From positions 167,556 to 231,555 of the forward strand of contig WTXG01000041.1 of assembly GCA_022496185.1 (NCBI GenBank): a stretch of 64,000 nucleotides of DNA, read 5' to 3'. The translations under genes and the position numbers were made by a program. Below the pieces are notes generated by a model that saw only the letters and a program-made list of their open reading frames with translations, had not been told where the DNA came from and did not search any database. Numbering within the stretch: the stretch's first letter is position 1; each line of letters starts with the position of its first letter. Positions 32,401 to 40,989 of this stretch are shown one piece after another. This DNA is from Multifurca ochricompacta. Lineage: Eukaryota; Basidiomycota; Agaricomycetes; Russulales; Russulaceae.

Positions 32401-32840
32401 CGTTCCAACAGTACTGAGGAGACGCCCATGTCGGACGCTTCGTCCATGCGGAGGGCCGCCGCAAGGTAATAAAGGGAGTAGCCCATGCCACTCTCCGAAG
32501 CACTGTGAAGGTCCCTTCGGCGGGACTCGTTGAGGAGCTCGACACAACGCTCGTGGGCAGCTGAGTCAAGCCGCGGGTCGCGGTCCGGCGTGTGGACCGG
32601 GTCGTACAACATCGGTCGAACGTAAGCCATGAGGACTTCATCCGACGCAAGTTCAGGAGGGAAGTTGATGGGGTTGGAGACCCCGAGGAGGATGTGCTCA
32701 CCCCCAGTGCGGGGGGGAGGGACATAGGGAGGGGGAGGGGACGGGGTCACGACCTGTGCCCCAGGGGCGAGGATGATCGATGGGTCTGTCGAAGCCGACG
32801 AACTCAGTTCAATAGGGTTGGCAGCATCGCCGCCAGACAT
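29484..32840 (-). CDS. LINE ORF1: Gag-like RNA-binding protein with zinc knuckles
   Basis: 1118 aa, one exon, starting at the first ATG after a 148-nt leader. The N-terminal part is helical, with a likely coiled coil (alternating Glu, Arg, Gln and Ala around EVAAEVYAAREQTRIRVQSE). The middle is Pro/Ser/Ala-rich and probably disordered. Toward the C-terminus, three Cys/His clusters follow one another: CGRCHKLGH, CYKCGGAHPFAEH and CLLCGQTGHHARSAKC, which resemble retroelement zinc knuckles although the spacing is not the canonical CCHC. A conserved segment just before them (LARLLRTPVYMFSRLARLVH) is usual in Tad-like ORF1 proteins. The family role is binding element RNA into a ribonucleoprotein. 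It is larger than the usual 400-700 aa ORF1. It ends NLNV with the stop overlapping the ORF2 start. Confidence 0.88.
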   Translation of the reverse strand: MSGGDAANPIELSSSASTDPSIILAPGAQVVTPSPPPPYVPPPRTGGEHILLGVSNPINFPPELASDEVLMAYVRPMLYDPVHTPDRDPRLDSAAHERCVELLNESRRRDLHSASESGMGYSLYYLAAALRMDEASDMGVSSVLLERSNSITTALLDAGIQRTGELSYHSGLEPVSWGRLLRNTLAAITRGLLRSPSATSMLDYHEGGDFIDAVSLPRTADVPQTPLAHIQAMVAQLHHILNGRQSQAQTHIEALSAQVDESLRANLRAEWFTQVATPEFLSELRLQFRQQLETEVAAEVYAAREQTRIRVQSELEAVMHAEVSQEVAAFRLQYSAERHARAQAEIDLLNITPLADLERTPRSSKKKAHKSKPARRESPQTPTRSRSRADPYPSRPASRASSRSSEDVVPETQTAPMVVSPPVHSQPLDTYLHPVGPSGFDAAYHGTAASIHAVEEEMLGPDEGPPATSPSLSYLTEAPADPAPPAPLPTDPLDRIAATLALVLERIDKLERGVTGPPLPNAPRSAARPSRAAAQAPPPRSSTNPAPAPAPGTAPLGSTPTDNFRIVGPTTMAQQLKAVSFAQAATKAQGRTMQGGPNPRAAPKAAATALTRAPAQEHTTEVSVILPPLPAGQLSRGLAPPPQLLLEARQALLRQFPSAPHILSGRWSVGVGRSEGNFIFTFAGVHSLQSILPYKPSLMKPFPGGHLVPTRGWEWFQLRDVYVSAGDGVIFDPATLQTELRRNGQFTHSLFPSPPRWQQDPTNIRSARATVVFALHGLAPADVARLLRTPVYMFSRLARLVHAGPAPTLVQCGRCHKLGHRTQQVKRSNGRRVCQQPLNKPLCYKCGGAHPFAEHNLMCLGPHKIAGQCDCTFKCLLCGQTGHHARSAKCPKRGPFSAPTLADTPDNWTGPSAAPAPVLGATPSPAASASAPAPDGFTTIARKNRSEAPAKPLVARPDARMTTSKKTTRPPVQEAPSTSSISNFTPTPASSAVVPSPAPAPEPTPRDRSLAIVSSTAPSRRSRGGIAGTLFDGEALTERGMQHVRFLLDSSRPREAAVELYFFDRLIGGNGEGSRVSMRLLPDAPDREELIDKLLALRKLIPVGTAPSPSLDPFNLNV

Positions 32841-33001
32841 AACGGTCTGCTAGTACTTTATGGGCTGAAGGGGCCCGCAACGAGAGGAAGAAAAACTTGG
32901 TTTGTGTACAATCTAGCTAACAAAAACACCCCAAAGCGAGCAAGGCTCAAGCTTGATGGTGGTGGTTTGGGAGAGAAAAAGATGTTGGGCGACTTATCCT
33001 T

Positions 33002-33179
33002 GCAACGCATAATAAAAAAAGAGTCCGGCTGTCCGGTCCCCATCAACCCGGTGATTACCATTCTGGGTAGCTCGCTTATCTAATTACAACTGCTACATTA
33101 GACACTAGACACTAGACACTAACAAATCTGATGCTCCGAGAGCATAGCACAACATCTAAGTCACTTAGGGATTTGTTAC
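33002..33179. other. Short gap between LINE insertion and membrane protein gene
   Basis: Right flank of the LINE insertion site. It contains three and a half direct copies of GACACTA at about 33101-33121. No TATA box is evident close to the next ATG at 33180. The LINE 5' end lies about 190 nt upstream of that gene and could affect its promoter. Confidence 0.4.
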
Positions 33180-34254
33180 ATGGAAACCACACTTGGACAG
33201 CCAATAACTCCGCCGCCCAATAATGTCGAGCCTGAGCAGGTCGAACTTCAGGCATTGCCTGTGGACCAGCATAGTTCCGTTGAGTCTCAGCAAGGCAATA
33301 CAGACCCACATGATGCAGAAGAAGACGAACCAGATGTTTCACTTCCACTCGGGGTCAAGCTCACTGGATACAGACTATTCAACATGGTCATGATACTTGT
33401 GATTGGACTTGCAAAGTTTATTTTATCTCTCAAGGGTCAGTCTGTTGCCCCGACTGGGTTAGAGTGGGTCGCGGGTTCTGCATTTGCAGCCATGTGAGGC
33501 TCCAGTCACCACCCCCCCCTCCGAATTGAGTTCTCCCGTTCAAGCGCTGATTTCAGTGATGAAGACTGTACTGGATTGGCTTGTACGAAACGGTGGAGCC
33601 ACCTAGATGGGAATGGTTTCTCCACGTCGACTGGGCACCTGGGATCGCGTTTGTATCGAAATGCTTTCTCGGTGGCGGTGAGGATTCACAGAACTGCCTA
33701 CCACGACGATGATTAACTTTGGATTTAGTTCTTCAAGCGATAGCCTTATATTGGGAAATGCTCCCCTTCTGCATATTTATCGGAGTTCCTATTCTTGTGC
33801 TCTCCCGCATTATTAGGTATTCTGCCTCATCCTCGACTCGGAATCTTTTCAACGTTCTCATTTCCTGGATGGTCGTCGCTCTACTAATCTTTCTTCTCCC
33901 CGAGGTCAGCGTGCTGGTATCTAGATGTGCACAAACCTGATAGTCAAACTTGCAGAAATGGCGAATGTGGAAGCGAATGTGGGTTTGGTCACCTATTAGA
34001 AGGTTTTTCAGGAGGTATGGGTCCAACTACCCCAGACGCAGACGATATAGTGGGCTTATTTTAGTTTGTTTGCGCTCTTTCGAGCACTCACAAGCGACCC
34101 AATTTGTGTAGGACTGTTAGGCAAAGCTGGATTCATTCTTGGTCTTCTGTCTGGGCTTGTTTTGACAGGCCCCTTGCCAATTATCATAACTCTTCATTTC
34201 CCGTTCAGGAAGTATCTGAACTCATCAAAACCACTGTCTACCGAGTCGTCCTGA
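33180..34254 (+). CDS. Polytopic membrane protein, agaricomycete family
   Basis: Five exons that close in phase: 33180-33493, 33565-33677, 33729-33904, 33956-34049 and 34112-34254, giving 279 aa. The first 65 residues are hydrophilic and acidic (DAEEDEPDVSLPLGVKLTGY). Then come hydrophobic segments: FNMVMILVIGLAKFILSL; WVAGSAFAAILYWIGLYE; a PPRWEWFLHVDWAPGIAF stretch; MLPFCIFIGVPILVLSRI; LFNVLISWMVVALLIFLLPE; and, after a basic loop (WRMWKRMW and RRFFRRYG), GFILGLLSGLVLTGPLPIII. This gives four to six membrane spans. The YW-GLYE...PPRWEW pattern is one I recall from agaricomycete proteins of unknown function. The function and the membrane it sits in are unknown. The third intron (33905-33955) and the fourth (34050-34111) are less certain than the first two. 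Confidence 0.65.
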
Positions 34255-34454
34255 CTCCAACTAGAATATTAACTATCGACTGCTATCACTAGTATATGAC
34301 TTTTGACCTTCTTTTCTAGACAATTGGGCAATTGTTATACTTTTCCTTACACTTTGGTTAACATTTAAACACAGTTCGTTTCTCGGAGACTGCTAGAATT
34401 ATACGCCCTACAACCATGGGTTCACCTACTAATATCCTCTCCCAGCCAATCCTC

Positions 34455-35378
34455 TCAGCCGAGCCAATCCGTCTCCCCATTCTTGATGAATTTATCAAGT
34501 CCTTCAGCGATGGGTACATCTCCGCTCGTGATATCGATCGCCAGGCCAGCGGCGTCAGGCCGCTCCACGAGCTCCGCAAGAATCTGCGCAACATCATCGC
34601 GCTGAAAGGATGTTGTTAATAACCTGTAATAACAATAATGCAAAAAAAAAGCTCCACGCACAGTGATAAAAGAGGTCACATGCGTGCGCCCAATGTCAGC
34701 GCGACCTGTACCTGGCTGATCAGTCAGCCCCGTCGGGCGTATAATTGTCCACGGGAATGCCGTGCGGAGGACGAGGTTCTTGTCGGCTTGGTACTTCCAA
34801 TGGAAATAGTTGCTAATAACCTTCCGCACTTGGACGGAGGTAGCGCGGTCGGCCTCGTCCTGTAGGGGGGAAGAGGAATTGAGCGGTAGGGCGAAAGGTT
34901 TGAGTGTCATTCATTGGACTCACTTACATAGTGTAGAGGCACGCGATCGGGGTCACGAACGTCTATCGAGCTGACGAGCAGTAGATGCGGCTTTCTATCC
35001 GGTACGGCTTCCAGCGCGTCATATACTTTCAGAGCGCCTTCGTAGTCTACGGTGCGTGTGCGGTCTGGGCCGCCTTTTCCGCCTGCTCCGGCGGTAAAGA
35101 CAACTGTGTCTGCGCCGCTGAATGCTTCGGTGAATGCGGAGACCGGCGACTGTTCCAAGGAAAGGATGAGAGGAGTCACAAAGGGCGAGATTGAGGTGAT
35201 GTCAGGAATGTGGTCCTCCGTGCGGATGATCGATGTTACGGGATATTGCTTTTCGCTGAGGAAACGTGCGAGACGCAAAGCAACCTAAAACTGTAAATTA
35301 TTTCACCATACCTCAGTGGCCTGATATATTGGGGCGCACCTTGCCATGGCCACCGACGATGACGACTTTCTTAGACAT
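34455..35378 (-). CDS. NAD(P)-binding protein, NmrA/atypical SDR type
   Basis: Four exons: 35340-35378, 34928-35284, 34662-34859 and 34455-34601, giving 246 aa. The N-terminus MSKKVVIVGGHGKVALRLAR is a Rossmann glycine motif of the G-x-x-G-x-V/I-A type found in atypical SDRs. Next come SIIRTEDHIPDI, a DTVVFTAGAGGKGGPDRTR strand-loop, VDYEGALKVYDAL, HLLLVSSIDVRDPD, the FHWKYQADKNLV segment carrying a Y-x-x-x-K-like pair, and TIIRPTGLTDQPGTG. The end, RDDVAQILAELVERPDAAGL, is the usual lid helix of YwnB-like proteins. It probably binds NADP and is either a reductase or a redox sensor; the substrate is unknown. All introns are short GT-AG, and no frame breaks are needed. Confidence 0.8.
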
Positions 35379-35810
35379 ATATCTCACTCTTGGGTGATAG
35401 GTGAATAAAGGATGGGTTTAAAAGCTGGGTTTTTGTGGTGCCGAGTTGTAGGACCTGAATAAGTTAACGGATGTTCCGGGGTCTTTTATAACCGATATCG
35501 CATGATGACGCTAGGATGGCGAAAACTCGGGAGTAGAGCTCGCACAGTCAGTATGTGATCTTTAACCGAGGCGGTGCGGGAGCATCACTCATTATAATCG
35601 TCGATTCCACTTTTGACACAAAAAAACATACTCTGTTCAAGGGCGCGTAGTTTACTATGTCACCATACACTATCTTCGCCGATGATGTTACTAGGAGGTC
35701 TCTGCGCGACTTGTATATATAGCACGTACGACAACGTAACTATTCATTTCTGTAGATGATTTCATTCAAATTTTAAAAAAGGACGTGATCCCATCCGCGG
35801 GAAGAGTCAG

Positions 35811-36446
35811 TTATCTAAAAATCGCTCAATAATAGGGTCAGTAAGTCTTGAGAAGTCGAATCACGCACGGGAGAGGTATCAATTGGATACTCAAAGTCTT
35901 TTTCGATTTCTCAAACACCGTCGACGACAAGTCCACGCAGAGCCAACCACTGGAGGCGTGAAACCTAGCGTTCCCATGCAGAATTGTGATACTGAAGTTG
36001 ACCTTAATGTCGTCGTTGAGGTTCCCCTTTACTGGAACCAGCTGGAATGGCCCGATGATTGGGATATCGACGGAGAACATCGCATCTATGTTCAAGTTGT
36101 CTCGATCAATGAAGCCTACAAGCTACGGACCAGAAAAGTGTGTGTCATAAAGCAGCCAGATAGCCACAACGACTCGGAAAAAGACTCACAACCCAAGTAA
36201 CTGCCCAAATTGGAAACTCAACATCAAAGTCATGTCGATTTTTGGTTGTACTGAAGACAGGAGGGCCGGCGAGGGCAAAGACATGGACCACTTCATCTGT
36301 CTTTTCATCCAGAGACTCGTGGTGATGGCCCTCAAAATACTTAACAGGGTCTAAACTTGTCAATACATTGAGAGTGCACACAGACAAAGCATTAGGATTC
36401 AATGCGCACCTCTGTTAATGACTTGGTCGTTATTTGGTAATCCCAT
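35811..36446 (-). CDS. Unrecognised small beta-rich protein, divergent paralogue D
   Basis: Exons 36410-36446, 36190-36350, 35869-36122 and a tiny 35811-35814 (A TAA), about 150 aa. It belongs to the family of paralogues A-C: YFEGHHHESLDEKTDEVVHV, FALAGPPVF, HDFDVEFPIWAVTWV, IDRDNLNIDAMFSVDIPIIG, VKGNLNDDIKVNFSITI, GWLCVDLSSTVF and QLIPLP line up position by position. The third exon is exactly 254 nt, as in A, B and C. The N-terminus differs (MGLPNNDQVINR). A TATAAATA box lies at 36491-36498 on the minus strand, 45 nt from the ATG. The last exon is a guess, since it adds only the stop. It is about 15 kb from paralogue C, with the hAT elements and the LINE between. Function unknown. Confidence 0.7.
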
Positions 36447-37094
36447 GAAGTGATAAGCACAATGGAGACCCTTCACTACATCTACCTGTGTATTTATACC
36501 TCTGCAACATGTGGTGGTGACAAAGAGTAAAGGCAGCGGGGTTACGTTCAAGAGTGTTGCCCCCCAAGGCGCATCGCGCCCAAGCATGTAGAAACAGCGC
36601 CGCATCTATTTTTCATATCGGCGCAGTGATACGATGCTGAATTTGTACGCATAGGTACATGAGATACTATGAGTTAGAGGAAGCATTGGTCTCTCCGTCG
36701 TGTAAATATCCTCTAACAGAATTGGGAAGTGTGGTCTTCTTTTCTTAGTCCAAATAAGCAAGCTCGTCACAGCACGGGGCAACAATTAGTTGAATGACTT
36801 ACGATCATTGACGTAGCGCACGTAAAGCTGTCCTCTAGAAATGTGGCCTGGTAAGTATCATTCCGGTGTTTACTGAAAAGTTCTGAATTGGTGAGATTTG
36901 TTGCGCCTAGATGTAAGATTGCTATGGAAATGATGAGAACCGCTCATTCGAAAATAAACGGGACGGACACAACCAGTTCAATGTTGGAGGTCACCGCCGC
37001 CCGTGATGACTGTGAGAACAATTATCTAAATTGGGATATGATCCTACTTCTTATCTCATCTCTCTCAATGGCTCTCGCTCTGCAACAGAACAGA

Positions 37095-38409
37095 ATGACT
37101 CGATACAACCCTGACAAGTGGATTGAGCAACTCATGCGCTGCGAGCACCTTTCCGAGTCCGACATGAAGGTTCTCTGCGAACGTGTCCGCGCGACTCTCA
37201 TGGAAGAATCCAATATCCAACCAGTCTCAAGTCCTGTCACAATATGTGGCGATATTCACGGTCAGTTCTGGGATCTCCTAGAACTGCTGCGGAAGGGTGG
37301 ATCTGTCCCAGAGACGAGTTACATATTTATGGCACGTACGTGGGGCCCGACGAGCGCTCTATATTGCTCACCTTCATCCCTTTCCAGGGTGACTTTGTCG
37401 ACCGGGGGCACTATAGCCTTGAGACAGTATCTCTTTTGTTGGCACTCAAGGCGCGGTACGTGGTCCATGTCTTACACTCATCCACCCTGACGAGCTTTTT
37501 ATCAAGTTACCCCGATAAGGTCTCATTACTTCGTGGAAACCATGAGAGCAGACAAATAACGCAAGTGTATGGATTTTATGGTATGTCTTCCTGCTCTGCG
37601 CATCTCTCCGCTGTCCGACACCTTATGGAGAGGAGTGTCAGCAAAAATACGGTAGCGCCTCGGTATGGAAAGCATGTTGTAGTGTCTTCGATTATCTCAA
37701 CCTTGCTGCGGTACGTGTCAGACCGCCAGTTCATATCCCCGATCACCCACGCGTGTAATGCATACAGATCATTGACGGTGAAGTGCTTTGCGTCCACGGT
37801 GGGCTCTCGCCGGACATTCGCACCCTCGACCAAATCCGTGTTCTCTCTCGCGCGCAGGAAATCCCACATGAAGGCGCATTTTGCGGTGAGTCAACACACA
37901 AATATCTGGACCTGTGTAATGTATTCATTTCTGTAGACCTAATGTGGTCTGACCCAGACGATGTCGAGAACTGGGCTGTAAGCCCACGCGGCGCTGGCTG
38001 GCTTTTTGGTAGCAACATTACGCACGAGGTGCGTGCTCCCTTCGCTTTCTGCTGTTTTCCCTTTTTAAGTAGATGTGTATGCAGTTTAATCATGTCAACT
38101 CGCTGTCGCTTGTCGCACGCGCTCATCAGCTTGTGCAAGAAGGCTACAAATATATGTTTGACGAGGCGCTTGCTACTGTGTGGTCGGCGCCAAACTACTG
38201 CTACCGTTGTGGTAATATGGCCGCCATTCTCACTATTCGGGAAAACGGCACCCGTAGCTTCACGGTATACGGCCCTGCTGAGGAGAACGAGCGTGACGCA
38301 GCGCAACAACGGACACGACGCACGGTGAGTTGCATGTTCACCCAGTGCAGCTATCTATGCACACTTATTCAAGGTATTTTTAAAGGGCAATATGCCATAT
38401 TTTGTGTAG
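37095..38409 (+). CDS. SIT4: Serine/threonine protein phosphatase PP6 catalytic subunit (Sit4 type)
   Basis: Eight exons: 37095-37331, 37388-37455, 37507-37580, 37631-37710, 37768-37885, 37937-38028, 38085-38324 and 38386-38409. All metal and catalytic motifs are present: [83 protein letters not shown] and [17 protein letters not shown], the FDE spacing and the PYF-V end point to PP6/Sit4 rather than PP2A or PP4. In fungi it acts with SAP subunits in the G1/S transition, TOR signalling and ER-Golgi traffic. Exon 1 must end in ATG at 37331, so intron 1 starts GC, a GC-AG intron. The last exon could start 12 nt earlier at 38374. The frame is open to 36888, but the alignment supports the ATG at 37095. 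Confidence 0.88.
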
Positions 38410-40989
38410 GTCAGAGTGAATGTCATCGCGTAGATCCCTCATCCCCGTAATCTCGAAGCGGGCTGTTTTTTTTTTTCGGGCTGTTAAACCATCGTCACGT
38501 GATATAGTACAAGAGATTGGGTCAGCTCTCCCATTTGCCTTGCATTCGTTTGCAATCGACCCGACAATTGGTTGCTTGCCACGAGGATGATTAAGTTCCC
38601 GATTTCATAGTTTCAGCAACTGGGAGCTGGGTTTAGAGAGCCATCTTGCTGTCCTCGCTTGGGAGCCGAGCCATCACAAACTAAACACGACCAACGTCAC
38701 TGCTGATGCATCCACAGTAGCGTATAAAGGGATGGCGTCAAATGGTATCTACACATCTTCAAAGACAACGCAGGCCATATTTACTGGGAATTGACGACAT
38801 TGGCCAACGGACCGGACCGTTTACCCTGAGTCGGCGGTGATAACCTTATTGATACTTGACACTGGACATGGCTGTGGCTGGGAGTACTTGAATCAAGCTT
38901 CCATTCACCTTGAATGCCTTGACAGTCGGAAGTCTAGTGAAGAGGTTTACGGTTTACGCTAATCTCGAACACATCGGAACGCGTCGGCATTTACCACACT
39001 CATGTCCTTACTACTGAGGGCGTTTCGGGTCCGTATCTCCGGTAGCACACTACATTTGACTCCAAGACCCAGCTCTCTCTCTCAAGTAACCCTGGGGTGC
39101 CCCTAGGCAACGGCATTAAGTGGGTTATTTTTCGAATACATCCCGCGCAACTGGACCTGATGTAGGATCCGGAAAGCATATGCGGTCTGGCCCGGAGCCT
39201 TCTACATGAAAATATATCGCTTCTATAAACTAATGACAGACCCTGCGCGTATTCTCCCAGAGCGGACGTTGTAGCGGCAGGCGATAGAACCCGTGAGCCT
39301 CGTAGTGGGGCTTTAAAAGCTAGATCAGTCGAGTCAACTGCGCACTTGACCCCACACACATGTACTGTTCAATGGGAAGTGGAGGCTGGTGAGAATTAAT
39401 GGCTAGCTCTGGTTGATGGTACTTTTCCGAGAACGGAATCCCGAGGTTAGTCAGTTTTTTTGGCCTGTATTGTTTGGCTTCATGTGCGTCGCTGATAAGA
39501 TCAAACTTGAAACTCGCACCATGCATTAAACGCTTTGAAGTATAGTAAAGAGTGTCTAAAAATTGAGACCTAATATCAGAAAATTTATAGTCCAGGGCTC
39601 GTACAGAGAGTTAGCCAAAAGTGGAGGAGGCCGAAGGTTTCATGCCCAACGCTCACACCTTCCTTACAGTAGGGTAAGGGGTTCCCCCCCCAGCTCCAGC
39701 TACCTGCTAATGTCACCTCCTTTACTTTTCCCCGCGTTTGTTTCACTGCTGACCTGGTTTGATTGGATTGATGTTGCGTTTAGATTTAGTTATGACGTCA
39801 GTATGACGACTGACCTCAAGTCGACCCCTCAGATGCGAATCTCACAAGGAATCCGCATTATTTCTCTCCTCAAAGAACCTTTCTCGCATCGCCTGCCTCC
39901 ACATCGAACGCAGCGATCCTTATCTCTATGTTAGGAAGATTACAAAATTCTAGGATGCCTTAGAGTGACTAGCGCTAGAGCTTCCTGATGGGCAGTTGAG
40001 CAAAACATAATGCCCTGTAACCGCTATCAGTGAACTTTGAACTCTTCTTGACCACGGATTCCCTTCCCGTTCAACTTTTTGATGGAAACGCGCCGTGCTC
40101 GTGACGCGTCTCCGTAACATGGATTCCTTGGACCTCACCCCACTTCAAGTTCTCCAACCTACTACTCTCACTCTCCAGAGCTTCTAAGGGCTCCCCGCAC
40201 CACTTGACGACATTCTTGACGGCCTTCAAAGTATGTCTAAGACTTGAGAAAACTGCCCTGCATGAGTATCTACCAGACTTCCCGGACTGAGAGCACACTC
40301 ATCACGCACATCATCCACTATAACCCCATCTCCGAGTCCGGAACAAGGAACCATTGTCAGCCTCAGCCTCATAGTACATCACGTGACCATTATCTGCGCG
40401 CTTTCCATGTCAACCCATCGATGGTGGAAGGACTTGGTAGAGACTTGGTGAAATATCTAGAAAGGTGGAACGTCTGAGCACACCATAAGTTCTCCTTTCC
40501 TGCAGCTCTCGGCAAACATGTTGACCTCACTCAGTGGGTCCCGGGAGAGAGCGGGCTCATATTTCGGATGTTGCCCCGCTGGTGGCACCCCCGCAAGATG
40601 AGCGAGCCTAAATGCTCGATCAATGATTATTTGCCGGCATTTTAGGGAGGAAGTACAGCTTGTCGTCTCTTCCGTCGAGTTCATTGGCCAGCACGTTGAT
40701 AAAGGACTTGTTTACTTAAATTCGTACAGGACATCCCCCAAACCGTGGTTATCTTAACGAGCGCTTATAACTCTTTGATGTATCTTATCCTTCCATCTCT
40801 CCCTGGTGCCGCGGGTTTACAACTAGAGGTTCTAAAATGATATCACTGGTTGAGGCAAATTTGCTTCGTTCTTTCATCATTACGCGCACACAATACCCGG
40901 TCTGATGGGTAAGCTTCGCCGTATCCAGCGATTCCCCCAGTAGCCAGTCCATCACGGGGCTCGAGACACTCGGGGCGTCAAGTACAGAA
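38410..40989. other. Gene-free stretch with MITE relic
   Basis: No convincing gene. At about 39929-39990 is a relic of the fold-back element (GGAAGATTACAAAATTCTAG). A minus-strand open stretch at 40457-40684 has a peptide-like run (AFRLAHLAGVPPAGQHPKYE) and another at 40071-40298 has LENLKWGEVQGIHV, but neither can be linked by splicing to anything I recognise. They may be remnants of a decayed gene. Confidence 0.4.

Larger units (their letters stand above)
25279..32988 (-). mobile_element. Full-length LINE retrotransposon (Tad/I-like), intact
   Basis: A 7.7 kb element on the minus strand. Its 3' end is a poly-A tail seen as a T-run at 25277-25300; next to it, TTTATT on the plus strand gives an AATAAA signal. 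A 13-bp direct repeat GCGACTTATCCTT flanks it at 25266-25278 and 32989-33001, a target-site duplication of the size expected for target-primed reverse transcription. Both ORFs (1118 and 1319 codons) are open with no stops or frameshifts. The 5' leader is about 148 nt (32841-32988) and the 3' UTR about 250 nt (25301-25531). It is GC-rich compared with its AT-rich flanks. Intact ORFs and an exact target duplication argue for a recent insertion. Confidence 0.92.

Noticed and set aside
36888..37094. N-terminal extension of the PP6 phosphatase to the first in-frame ATG at 36888
   Set aside because: The added 69 residues have no counterpart in PP6/Sit4 proteins, and the protein family starts near the DKW-ID helix; 37095 fits.
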